Shown here one piece after another: positions 1-6,127 of a stretch of 7,718 nt of DNA. How positions within the stretch are numbered: the first letter of the stretch is position 1; each line of letters opens with the position of its first letter. The DNA lies in NCBI GenBank assembly GCA_035555435.1, contig DATMGN010000042.1, forward strand, positions 1 through 7,718, given 5' to 3'. A program made the translations under genes and the position numbers. The stretch comes from 73-13 sp035555435 (GTDB lineage: Bacteria; Actinomycetota; Actinomycetes; Actinomycetales; Microbacteriaceae). The notes below the pieces were generated by a model. It made no database searches. It had not been told where the DNA came from and saw only the letters and a program-made list of their open reading frames with translations.

Positions 1-924
1 CGCGGCATCGGCCCGACCTACGCGGACAAGATCAACCGGGTGGGGATCCGCATCCAGGACCTCTTCGACGAGAGCATCCTGCGGCAGAAGGTCGAGGCGG
101 CGCTCGACGTCAAGAACCACCTGCTCGTCAAGATCTACAACCGCCGCGCGATCACCGTCGACGAGATCGTCGAGGAGCTGCTGTCGTACACCGAGCGCCT
201 GCGGCCCATGGTCGCCGACACCGCGCTCGTCCTGCACCAGGCGCTGGAGCACGACCGCACGGTGCTCTTCGAGGCCGGGCAGGCGACGATGCTCGACGTC
301 GACCACGGCACGTACCCGTTCGTGACGTCCTCGAGCGCGACGTCCGGCGGCGCGGCGACGGGCTCCGGCATCGCGCCGAACCGGATCGACCGCGTCATCG
401 GCATCGCGAAGGCGTACGTCACGCGCGTCGGCGCGGGACCCTTCCCGACGGAGCTCCACGACGCGGATGGCGCTGAGCCGGAGGGGCCGGGCGCGCGGCT
501 GCGCCGCATCGGCCACGAGTTCGGCACGACGACGGGGCGACCCCGGCGCACCGGCTGGTACGACACGCTCATCACGCGCTACGCCTCGCGGATCAACGGC
601 ATCACCGACCTCGTGCTCACGAAGCTCGACGTGCTGTCGGGCCTCGAGCGGATCCCCGTCTGCGTCGCCTATGACGTCGACGGCGAGCGCGTCGACGAGA
701 TCCCCGTCAACCAGACCGACTTCCACCACGCGAAGCCGATCTACGAGGAGTTCCCGGGTTGGGCCGAGGACATCTCGGGCGCGCGCGAGTTCGACGACCT
801 GCCGCCGAACGCGCGCAGCTACGTCGAGGCGCTCGAGGCGATGAGCGGGACACGGATCTCGGCGATCGGGGTCGGCGCCGACCGCGACGCGATCGTGGTC
901 CGACACGACCTCCTCTCCCGCTGA
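1..924 (+). CDS. purA: Adenylosuccinate synthase, C-terminal part (5' end outside window)
   Basis: This cytoplasmic enzyme makes adenylosuccinate from IMP and aspartate using GTP, the first committed step from IMP to AMP. The window holds 307 codons of a family usually about 430 residues long, so the N-terminal P-loop part is missing. The open frame runs to base 1 without a start; GTG at 40 is internal. The first visible residues, RGIGPTYADKINR, match the second PurA family signature (G-I-G-P-x-Y-x2-K-x2-R). Further on are the IMP-site stretch LDVDHGTYPFVTSS, the TRVGAGPFPTEL block, the TTGRPRRTGW loop that contacts the nucleotide and aspartate, and the guanine-site LTKLDVL. All diagnostic blocks of the visible part are intact and the C-terminus ends normally at TGA. 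One mild oddity is FEAGQ where relatives usually read EGGQ or EGAQ. The chorismate mutase starts 39 bp downstream on the same strand, with no obvious terminator between them, so some readthrough is possible. Confidence 0.97.
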   Translation, partial: RGIGPTYADKINRVGIRIQDLFDESILRQKVEAALDVKNHLLVKIYNRRAITVDEIVEELLSYTERLRPMVADTALVLHQALEHDRTVLFEAGQATMLDVDHGTYPFVTSSSATSGGAATGSGIAPNRIDRVIGIAKAYVTRVGAGPFPTELHDADGAEPEGPGARLRRIGHEFGTTTGRPRRTGWYDTLITRYASRINGITDLVLTKLDVLSGLERIPVCVAYDVDGERVDEIPVNQTDFHHAKPIYEEFPGWAEDISGAREFDDLPPNARSYVEALEAMSGTRISAIGVGADRDAIVVRHDLLSR

Positions 925-950
925 TCGAGCCGGCCGAAATCCGTCCCCGC

Positions 951-956
951 TAACGT
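951..956 (+). promoter_or_regulatory. Candidate -10 box for a leaderless chorismate mutase transcript
   Basis: The hexamer TAACGT fits the actinobacterial -10 consensus TANNNT. Its last T lies 8 bases before the A of the ATG at 964, which puts the predicted transcription start at or within a base of that ATG. No Shine-Dalgarno-like purine run precedes the ATG: the bases between box and start are GGAACCC, with only a GGA too close to serve. I see no convincing -35. This arrangement is typical of leaderless mRNAs, which are common in actinobacteria, but the transcription start is inferred from spacing alone. Confidence 0.45.
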
Positions 957-963
957 GGAACCC

Positions 964-1254
964 ATGACCGTCGACCCCGATCTCGCGGAGCTGCGTCAGA
1001 GCATCGACAACATCGACGCCGCGCTCATCCACCTGCTCGCCGAGCGTTTCGCCGCGACGCAGAAGGTCGGTCGGCTGAAGGCCCAGCACGGGCTGCCGCC
1101 GTCGGATCCAGAACGCGAGAAGCGGCAGGTCGCGAGGCTCCGGGCGCTCGCCGAGGAGGCGCGGCTGGATCCCGAGTTCGCCGAGAAGTACTTCAACTTC
1201 ATCGTCGCCGAGGTCATCCGCCACCACTCGCGCATCGCCAACGGCGAGGCGTAG
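964..1254 (+). CDS. Chorismate mutase, monofunctional AroQ class
   Basis: A 96-residue all-helical protein that converts chorismate to prephenate, the branch point to phenylalanine and tyrosine. Numbering from the ATG at 964, the residues R11, R28, K39, D48, R51 and E52 fall on the same positions as the active-site residues I recall for the E. coli AroQ mutase domain. This both identifies the family and supports this start over the in-frame GTG at 955, which would add only MEP. The segments LRQSIDNIDAALIHLLAERF (helix 1) and PPSDPEREKRQV (loop before helix 2) are typical. The position equivalent to E. coli Gln88 appears not to be glutamine; the sequence there is IRHHS. The protein has no ACT, prephenate dehydratase or dehydrogenase domain and no signal peptide, so it is a free-standing cytoplasmic enzyme. 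It follows purA by 39 bp but probably has its own leaderless promoter. A palindromic repeat cluster starts 4 bp after its stop. Confidence 0.93.
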   Translation: MTVDPDLAELRQSIDNIDAALIHLLAERFAATQKVGRLKAQHGLPPSDPEREKRQVARLRALAEEARLDPEFAEKYFNFIVAEVIRHHSRIANGEA

Positions 1255-1257
1255 ACG

Positions 1258-1362
1258 CCCTTCGACTCGGCCTTCGGCCTCGCTCAGGGGTCGGGAGGGG
1301 GCGCTGCGCGCCTCGCTCAGGGACCGGCACCGGTCCCTGAGCGAGCGCAGCGAGTCGAAGGG
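1258..1362. repeat. Compound palindromic repeat between convergent genes
   Basis: The 105 bp between the chorismate mutase stop and the minus-strand demethylase stop is built almost wholly from related palindromic units. CCCTTCGACTCG (1258-1269) is exactly complementary to CGAGTCGAAGGG (1351-1362). CTCGCTCAGGGACCGG (1312-1327) is exactly complementary to CCGGTCCCTGAGCGAG (1330-1345). CGCTGCG (1302-1308) pairs with CGCAGCG (1346-1352). CCTCGCTCAGGG occurs twice in direct orientation (1278-1289 and 1311-1322), and a small GGCC-TTC-GGCC hairpin sits at 1269-1279. The 1330-1362 unit, read on the other strand, has the form of short extragenic palindromic units (CCCTTCGACTCG...CTCAGGG) that I recall as dispersed in high-GC genomes. 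Here a second, diverged copy lies in opposite orientation. The outer edge abuts the demethylase stop codon at 1363. Confidence 0.8.
1302..1352. terminator. Strong hairpin, probable bidirectional terminator
   Basis: Two perfect 16-base arms (1312-1327 and 1330-1345) are separated by only 2 bases; the innermost pairs would open to form a loop. Beyond a 3-base bulge on the left side (1309-1311) the stem continues with CGCTGCG pairing to CGCAGCG. It lies between the 3' ends of two convergent genes and would fold equally well in RNA from either strand. There is no T-tract on either side, so it is not a textbook intrinsic terminator. U-tract-poor terminators are, however, common in high-GC actinobacteria. 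Confidence 0.6.
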
Positions 1363-2706
1363 TCAGGCGCTCACCCGCGGGATCGACTCGACGTCGGTCG
1401 CGTTGTTGTTCGGCAGGTCGAAGTAGGGCGATCGCGCGACCGTGGCGCGGATCTGCCGCTGCGGCGTCCCGGGGCGACCCCAGAGCACCGTGATCTCGTT
1501 GCCCTCGGCCGCATACCGCTTGTCGATGAGGCCGATCGAGATCATCCGCCGGTAGTGCACGCTGTTGATGCGCCCGACCGACGTGCCAATGCGCTCGCCG
1601 TCGGCGAGCACCCAGTCCGCGTGGTAGACGAAGCCCGTGTGCCCGTTGAGATTGAAGTAGACGTCGACGGGACGCTCCTCGATCCGGTCTGCCGGCTCGA
1701 CTTCCTCGCCGCGATACTGCGAGGCGACGACGTCGGCGATGTCATCGGCGTTCCAGACCAGCGTGACTCGCGCCCAGCGATCGGCCTCCGCCTCGCGCAG
1801 CAGCGCCTCCTTGCCGATGAAGTCGTGATCGAAGTCGACGAGGTTGCCCCACCCGACCTGGAACGGCGTGACGTAGCGCGCTTCGAGCTCCTGCCCGACG
1901 CTGCCGACGAGGTCGCGGTACTTGTTGTAGAAGTTGTGCATCGGGTGCTGGTCGTAGTAAGCGCCAAGGTCGGCGTCCTCGTACCAGGGCATCGGGTAGT
2001 GCATGTTGATGTTCGGGAAGCCCGCCTCGGTGTGCTGCATGACGTAGCTGATGCGTCCCTGCTTGACGATCCCGTAAGGCTGCCCGACCTCCCAGATGGC
2101 GCGGTAGACCGCCTCCGCCTGTGCCATGTCGCCGTGCACCTCGTAGGCCAGTCCGCCGGCCATGCCGAGCCGCAGGACGCGCACCGGCACCCCCGCGATC
2201 GAGCTCATCCGGTGGCGACCGAAGCCGATGTCGTGCAGGTCCTCCCGCGTCGCGTTCTCCAGGATCTCGAGGGAGCGCGGGCCCGCGATCTGGAAGAAGA
2301 ACTCGGAGAAGCTCTGGTCGACGCCGGTGACGTCGAAGTCCGAGCGCTCGAGACGGTAGGCGAGCGCGGGAGCCAGCCAGTAGGTCCGATAGGTGTCGTC
2401 CGCGATCCGCGCGATGACGCCGTCGGTTAGGATCCGGCCCTGCTCGTCGCACAGCACGCCGTGCCGGATCTGACCGACCTCGAAGCCCTTGAACGAGTTG
2501 ACGCAGACCGACCGCAGGAACTCCAGGGCATCGGGACCGGTCACGTCGTAGACCGGCGAGTTGCCGTTGAGCGAGGTGCCGAGCGAGGCGGTCCGCTTGG
2601 TCGCGAGCACCTCCGGAACGTAGCCGTTGTACTCCAGGGGGGACATGACCGGCCCTGCGGGGAAGAGGGTGAAGACGCCCTCTGCCATTGCCTGATCGAG
2701 ACTCAT
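1363..2706 (-). CDS. LigM/DesA-like tetrahydrofolate-dependent O-demethylase (GcvT superfamily)
   Basis: A 447-residue cytoplasmic protein of the aminomethyltransferase (GcvT) fold, which transfers a C1 group from a substrate to tetrahydrofolate. Its layout follows the bacterial aryl-methyl-ether demethylases LigM (vanillate/3-O-methylgallate) and DesA (syringate), about 470 residues, better than GcvT itself (about 365). Blocks shared with LigM, as I recall that sequence, are FQIAGP near 138-143, IAGVPVRVLRLGMAGG at 170-185, HTEAGF at 225-230 (E227 is the likely folate-contacting Glu), PFQVGWG plus DFDHDFIGK at 281-299, VTLVWNADD at 314-322, and ITVLWG near 405-410. The GCV_T domain covers roughly residues 30-300 and the GCV_T C-terminal barrel 310-430. 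There is no signal peptide or flavin domain, which argues against sarcosine or dimethylglycine oxidase. The start ATG at 2706 has AGGA 5 bases upstream. The gene is divergent from a LuxR-type STAND regulator, with purU beyond it, which fits a folate-linked demethylation role. The substrate (vanillate, syringate, another methoxy compound, or a non-aromatic methyl donor) cannot be read from sequence. Family is confident; O-demethylase activity is moderately so. Confidence 0.8.
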   Translation of the reverse strand: MSLDQAMAEGVFTLFPAGPVMSPLEYNGYVPEVLATKRTASLGTSLNGNSPVYDVTGPDALEFLRSVCVNSFKGFEVGQIRHGVLCDEQGRILTDGVIARIADDTYRTYWLAPALAYRLERSDFDVTGVDQSFSEFFFQIAGPRSLEILENATREDLHDIGFGRHRMSSIAGVPVRVLRLGMAGGLAYEVHGDMAQAEAVYRAIWEVGQPYGIVKQGRISYVMQHTEAGFPNINMHYPMPWYEDADLGAYYDQHPMHNFYNKYRDLVGSVGQELEARYVTPFQVGWGNLVDFDHDFIGKEALLREAEADRWARVTLVWNADDIADVVASQYRGEEVEPADRIEERPVDVYFNLNGHTGFVYHADWVLADGERIGTSVGRINSVHYRRMISIGLIDKRYAAEGNEITVLWGRPGTPQRQIRATVARSPYFDLPNNNATDVESIPRVSA

Positions 2707-2748
2707 TGGGTTCCTGCTTTCCTGTCGCTCGCGGGCGTCGTTGCCCGT

Positions 2749-2774
2749 CGTCCGATCCTTCGCGTCGTCGGACG
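2749..2774. promoter_or_regulatory. Inverted repeat in the divergent promoter region, candidate operator
   Basis: CGTCCGA (2749-2755) and TCGGACG (2768-2774) are perfect 7-base arms with a 12-base spacer. The centres are 19 bp apart, about two helical turns, a geometry suited to a dimeric helix-turn-helix protein. The site lies 43-68 bp upstream of the demethylase ATG and 111-136 bp upstream of the regulator ATG. A smaller repeat, CGGGC/GCCCG (2732-2736 and 2743-2747), sits just beside it in what may be the demethylase leader. The divergent LuxR-type regulator is the obvious candidate to bind here. In DNA this GC-rich, short arms can arise by chance. Confidence 0.35.
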
Positions 2775-2860
2775 GAGGTCGTAGCGTGAACTCACCCGAA
2801 AGCGCCCCTATCGTCCCCGCGCTTGCGCGAACGCGTGACGCGACGCCGCGAACCCGTGGC

Positions 2861-2875
2861 TAGGCTGACCGGAGG
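2861..2875 (+). promoter_or_regulatory. -10-like TAGGCT and ribosome binding site of the STAND regulator
   Basis: TAGGCT at 2861-2866 matches TANNNT, and GGAGG at 2871-2875 sits 9 bases before the ATG at 2885. The GGAGG decides the start: the in-frame TTG at 2876 directly abuts it and cannot use it. A transcript from TAGGCT would begin near 2873 and lose part of the GGAGG, so this box may not be the one in use. Other TANNNT matches on this strand further upstream are TAGCGT (2782-2787) and TATCGT (2809-2814), which would give leaders of roughly 90 and 65 bases with the full ribosome binding site. Confidence 0.45.
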
Positions 2876-2884
2876 TTGCACGCC

Positions 2885-5107
2885 ATGACGACGATCCACC
2901 GCGGTCTGCCCGCCAGCCATCTCACCGAGTTCATCGGTCGCGAGGCCGAGTTCGCACGGCTGCGCGACCTCGTCGGGGCGCGACGGCTCATCACCATCAC
3001 CGGTTGCGCGGGGGTCGGCAAGTCGCGCATCGCATTGCGACTCGCCGAGCTGCTGCGCCGCTCGTTCAGCGGCGCGGTCTGCTTCATCGGGGTCGCGGGC
3101 GTCATGCCGGAGGGCGTCGGCCCGGCGATCCTGGCCGGGCTCGGCTCCACCGAGACCACGATCGCGGACGCGGCCCGCGCGATCGGCGACCGCCCGCTGC
3201 TGGTCGTCATCGACGACCTCGACTGCGCGCCCGAGGCTGCCGAGGTGATCGAGGAGCTGCTGCGGCTGACCTCCGAGACCCGCATCGTCGTCACCTCACG
3301 GCAGCGCACGTGGATCCGTGGTGAGACGACGTACGTGCTCGCACCCCTGCCGGCGCCCGACTGGGGCGGCGGCGCTCCCGGCCTCGATCTGCTGCTGCGC
3401 CGGATCGAGGAGGAGGACCCGGGTTTCGCCGCCCCGGCCGAGACCCATGCGGAGCTCGTCGAGATCGCGCGCGCGACGGAAGGGGTGCCGCGACTCGTCG
3501 AGGCGGCGGCCAGGATGCTCAGCGTCGTGGGCGTGCCCGCCACGCTCCGCGCGATCCGGGACGATCTGGCGGTGCTCGACGCGTTCATCCCAACCTCCCA
3601 GCCGGCGAAGTCGACTCGGGAGGCCTTCGAGAACGCGATCGCGCGGGTCTCCCCGGAGGCGAGGGCGCTGCTCGGCCGGCTCGCGCTTTTCGAGGGCGGG
3701 TGCGACCTCGAGTTCGCGGCCGAGCTCTTCGCCGAGCGCCGACTCGCCGCGATCGTGCCGCTCGTGGGAGAGCTCGCGGGCGCGTCCCTCATCCTCTCGA
3801 CGACGCACGGTCGACTGCGACTCGTCCGCGTCCCGGCCATGTACCGGCGGTGCGCCGTCGCTGCGCTCGCCGTCGAGGATCGCGCTGCCGACGTCCGACG
3901 GATCGAGCGGGGTCTGATCGATCGGCTGCGCCGGTGCGGGGAGCAATGGTTCTCGGAGGATCACCTCGCGTCCATCCGGTTCCTCAACGCGCACGCGGCC
4001 GACGTGACGGCGCTCCTCGGCTCGATGGCCGTCGACCCCGCGCGGGCGCGGACCGCGCTCGACATCATCAGTGCGCTGCGGTTCTACTGGCAGCTGCACC
4101 CCGTGGACGCCTGGCCGAGGGCCCGGGAGTGGATCGAGGCGGGTCTCGCCGCCGACCCGACCATCGACGTCATCCGACTCCGGGCCCTGCAGACGGACGC
4201 GTACATCGCGTTCCACGAAGGCGATGTCGAGGCCGTGCACACGCGACTCGCGGACTCCCGAGCAATCCTCGGCATGGTCGGGTCGGGGCCTCCGGAGCGG
4301 CTCCTCGACCGATTCCTCGAGGCGATCGCCCTGCTGACCGACGGCGGCGTCGACGCGGCCGCGGAGCGCTTCGCGGCGGTCATCGAGGAATCCAAGCAAC
4401 TGGGGCTCGTCGAGCACCTCGGCGAGCGGTACTGGTATCTCGCCGCGGCGCAGGTGAGCCAGGGGCGGGAGGCCGAAGCGGAGGCGACGCTCGATCTCGC
4501 CGTCGAGCACTGCGACCTCGTCGGGGATGTGTGGGGCCGGGCGTACGCCTGGTGGCTTCGGGCGCTCCTCGCGTTCCGTGCCGGGCGCCGAGACGAGGCC
4601 GTCCTGGGCCTGCGCGATGCCGCACAGACGATGGCCGAGTTTGGGGACCGATCGGGAGTCGCGTTCTGCCGCGAACTGCTCGCCAGTGCCCTGGGCGCCG
4701 CGTCCGATGCCGTCGCGTCGCGGATCGAGGAGCTCGCCCCCGTGACTGGTGCCTCCGGGCAGCGGATCCCGATCCCCGAGTTCGGGCCGGGATCGGTGCT
4801 CGCACTCGTCGAGTCGCCGTGGCCGACGATCGATCCGCTCGCGTTCGCCGACATCCTCGACCGGATACTCGGGGGCACGCGCAGCGCGGGGACCAGCGCG
4901 GGGACCGGTGCGCCCGGGGTGCTCAGCGCGCGCGAATGGGAGGTCGCGTCCCTTGTGGCGGAGGGGCTCGCGAATCCGGCGATCGCCGCGCGACTCGTGC
5001 TGTCGCGGCGCACCATCGAGGGGCACGTGCAGCGGATCCTCGCGAAGCTCGGGTTCCGCTCGCGCAGCCAGATCGCCGTCTGGGTCGCGCGGCACAGCGG
5101 CGAGTAG
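2885..5107 (+). CDS. STAND ATPase transcriptional regulator with C-terminal LuxR-type HTH
   Basis: A 740-residue cytoplasmic signal-responsive activator of the MalT/LAL-like class: an NTPase switch, a helical-repeat sensor and a DNA-binding tail. The P-loop GCAGVGKS is at 40-47, preceded by the typical FIGREAEFARLRDL. The Walker B strand LLVVIDD is at 105-111, a sensor-like strand ending VVTSR is at 135-139, and the STAND-type G-x-P motif (G200-V-P202) is followed by a winged-helix-like region. From about 400 to 610 are alanine-rich paired helices resembling TPR repeats, probably the effector- or partner-binding part. A Gly/Ser/Thr/Ala linker (about 662-679) leads to the LuxR HTH at 680-735, with LSAREWEVASLVAEGL, the recognition region LSRRTIEGHVQRILAKL and a final SRSQIAVWV. 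The ATG at 2885 is preferred because GGAGG lies 9 bases upstream. It is divergent from the demethylase-like gene and convergent with purU, so it probably responds to a substrate or intermediate of that module. The ligand is unknown, and control of more distant genes is possible. Confidence 0.9.
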   Translation: MTTIHRGLPASHLTEFIGREAEFARLRDLVGARRLITITGCAGVGKSRIALRLAELLRRSFSGAVCFIGVAGVMPEGVGPAILAGLGSTETTIADAARAIGDRPLLVVIDDLDCAPEAAEVIEELLRLTSETRIVVTSRQRTWIRGETTYVLAPLPAPDWGGGAPGLDLLLRRIEEEDPGFAAPAETHAELVEIARATEGVPRLVEAAARMLSVVGVPATLRAIRDDLAVLDAFIPTSQPAKSTREAFENAIARVSPEARALLGRLALFEGGCDLEFAAELFAERRLAAIVPLVGELAGASLILSTTHGRLRLVRVPAMYRRCAVAALAVEDRAADVRRIERGLIDRLRRCGEQWFSEDHLASIRFLNAHAADVTALLGSMAVDPARARTALDIISALRFYWQLHPVDAWPRAREWIEAGLAADPTIDVIRLRALQTDAYIAFHEGDVEAVHTRLADSRAILGMVGSGPPERLLDRFLEAIALLTDGGVDAAAERFAAVIEESKQLGLVEHLGERYWYLAAAQVSQGREAEAEATLDLAVEHCDLVGDVWGRAYAWWLRALLAFRAGRRDEAVLGLRDAAQTMAEFGDRSGVAFCRELLASALGAASDAVASRIEELAPVTGASGQRIPIPEFGPGSVLALVESPWPTIDPLAFADILDRILGGTRSAGTSAGTGAPGVLSAREWEVASLVAEGLANPAIAARLVLSRRTIEGHVQRILAKLGFRSRSQIAVWVARHSGE

Positions 5108-5111
5108 GACG

Positions 5112-6005
5112 TCAGTCGAAGACGATCGTGTGGTTGCCGTGCCGAATGACGCGATCCTCCGCGTGCCACTGCACGGCGCGTGACAGGACCGCGCGCTCGA
5201 CCAGCGCGCCGCGCGCCTGGAGATCCGCGGCGGTCATCGAGTGGTCGACGCGCACGACGTCCTGCTCGATGATCGGGCCCTCGTCGAGCTCCTTCGTGAC
5301 GTAGTGGCTCGTCGCACCGACGAGCTTGACCCCGCGCTCGTGCGCCTTGCGATAAGGTCCCGCACCGACGAAGGCCGGCAGGAACGAGTGATGGATGTTG
5401 ATGACGGGCACGTCGACCTCGTCGAGGAAGGACTCCGACACGATCTGCATGTAGCGGGCGAGCACGACGAAGTCCGCCTCGCCCCGCAGCAGTTCGAGGA
5501 TCCGCGCCTCGGCGACGGACTTGTCCGCTCCCTGCGACGGCACGTGGAAGAACGGGATGCCGAAGGACCGCACGTCGTCCGCGAGGTTCGTGTGGTTCGA
5601 GATCACCATCGGGATCGACACGGGCAGCTCACCGCGCCGGTGTCGCCACAGCAGGTCGAGCAGGCAGTGGTCGGAGGTCGACGCGAGGATCGCCATCCGT
5701 TTCGGGATGGAGCGGTCCGTCAGACGCCATCGCAGCTCGAGCGGGTCGAGCGTCGTCGCGAGATCGACCTCGATGTCGCCGATCGAGCCGGTCAGGTCGG
5801 GGCGATGGAAGACGATGCGCTGGAAGAACGCGCCGCCCTCCGGATCGTCCGAGTACTGGTCGAGGCTGATGATGTTGCCTCCGCCCCGGGTCACCGCGGC
5901 CGAGATCGCGGCGACGAGTCCGGGGCGGTCTGAGCCGTGCACGACGAGGCACGCCTCGTCCGTGCGAGGCGTCACGGAAGACGACGGGGGCGGGACGACG
6001 GTCAT
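5112..6005 (-). CDS. purU: Formyltetrahydrofolate deformylase
   Basis: A 297-residue cytoplasmic enzyme that hydrolyses 10-formyl-THF to formate and THF, balancing the C1-folate pool (E. coli PurU is 280 residues). An N-terminal ACT domain occupies about 17-95 (CLVVHGSDRPGLVAAISAAV), and the formyltransferase-fold domain covers about 103-285. The catalytic triad is visible as N203 and H205 in INIHHSFLPAF and D241 in ELDEGPIIEQD. The N-x-H spacing and the 36 residues from His to Asp are the same as in GAR transformylase (N106, H108, D144). The extra N-terminal residues are a Pro/Ser-rich tail. The ATG at 6005 has an excellent AAGGAGGT 9 bases upstream. The stop is 4 bp from the stop of the convergent STAND regulator. 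PurU often accompanies folate-dependent demethylation or sarcosine/dimethylglycine catabolism, where it drains excess C1 units. The nearby LigM-like gene suggests the same here. Confidence 0.95.
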   Translation of the reverse strand: MTVVPPPSSSVTPRTDEACLVVHGSDRPGLVAAISAAVTRGGGNIISLDQYSDDPEGGAFFQRIVFHRPDLTGSIGDIEVDLATTLDPLELRWRLTDRSIPKRMAILASTSDHCLLDLLWRHRRGELPVSIPMVISNHTNLADDVRSFGIPFFHVPSQGADKSVAEARILELLRGEADFVVLARYMQIVSESFLDEVDVPVINIHHSFLPAFVGAGPYRKAHERGVKLVGATSHYVTKELDEGPIIEQDVVRVDHSMTAADLQARGALVERAVLSRAVQWHAEDRVIRHGNHTIVFD

Positions 6006-6014
6006 CGAGATTGG

Positions 6015-6022
6015 ACCTCCTT
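6015..6022 (-). promoter_or_regulatory. Near-perfect Shine-Dalgarno of purU
   Basis: Read on the minus strand this is AAGGAGGT, a full match to the core of the 16S anti-Shine-Dalgarno, 9 bases before the purU ATG. It is clearly the strongest ribosome binding site in the window, it fixes the start, and it suggests efficient translation. I found no TANNNT -10 for purU in the 122 bp upstream. TAGGGA (6073-6078 on the minus strand) is the nearest partial match. Confidence 0.75.
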
Positions 6023-6107
6023 CTGCGCCGGGTGGGGCGGTAGGCGACCATCGTGCCCGGATCGCCCCGGCCTCCCTAGCGTGAGGTCACGCGCCGCGCA
6101 CCTGAAT

Positions 6108-6126
6108 GCGCGCCGGGATGGCGCGC
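6108..6126 (-). terminator. Hairpin directly after the degenerate-GGDEF gene
   Basis: GCGCGCC (6108-6114) and GGCGCGC (6120-6126) form a perfect 7-bp all-GC stem with a 5-base loop. The stem begins one base after the minus-strand stop codon at 6128-6130. This is the position expected of a terminator separating that gene from purU downstream. No U-tract follows on the minus strand (the next bases read ATTCAGG), so it may be a U-tract-less terminator or simply a stabilising 3' hairpin. Confidence 0.45.
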
Positions 6127-6127
6127 G

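Noticed and set aside
40..42. GTG at 40 as the start of purA
   Set aside because: The open frame continues upstream to base 1 with the conserved GIGPTY signature before position 40, so the true start is outside the window.
1555..2430. Plus-strand 291-codon open frame opposite the demethylase-like gene
   Set aside because: It is a mirror-frame shadow in GC-rich DNA: Val/Asp/Arg-rich, with no recognisable motif, and the minus strand holds a clear family member over the same bases.
1363..2706. Glycine cleavage T protein (gcvT) as the identity of this gene
   Set aside because: It is longer than GcvT, shares more blocks with LigM/DesA, and no gcvP or gcvH is adjacent.
2876..2884. TTG at 2876 as start of the STAND regulator
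   Set aside because: It immediately follows the GGAGG with no spacing, while the ATG at 2885 has a 9-base spacing.
2707..2884. A riboswitch (glycine- or THF-type) ahead of the demethylase-like gene
   Set aside because: The leader available is short and I could not find the paired helices or conserved core of either class.
3296..5095. Minus-strand 599-codon open frame opposite the STAND regulator
   Set aside because: The composition is extreme (Arg/Pro/Glu/Asp) with no domain pattern. The plus strand shows Walker A, Walker B and a LuxR HTH, so this is a codon-bias artefact despite its length.
3700..5304. Plus-strand 534-codon frame overlapping the regulator and running into purU
   Set aside because: It is Arg/Gly/Pro/Ala-rich low-complexity translation in a shifted frame, with no plausible start signal or family.
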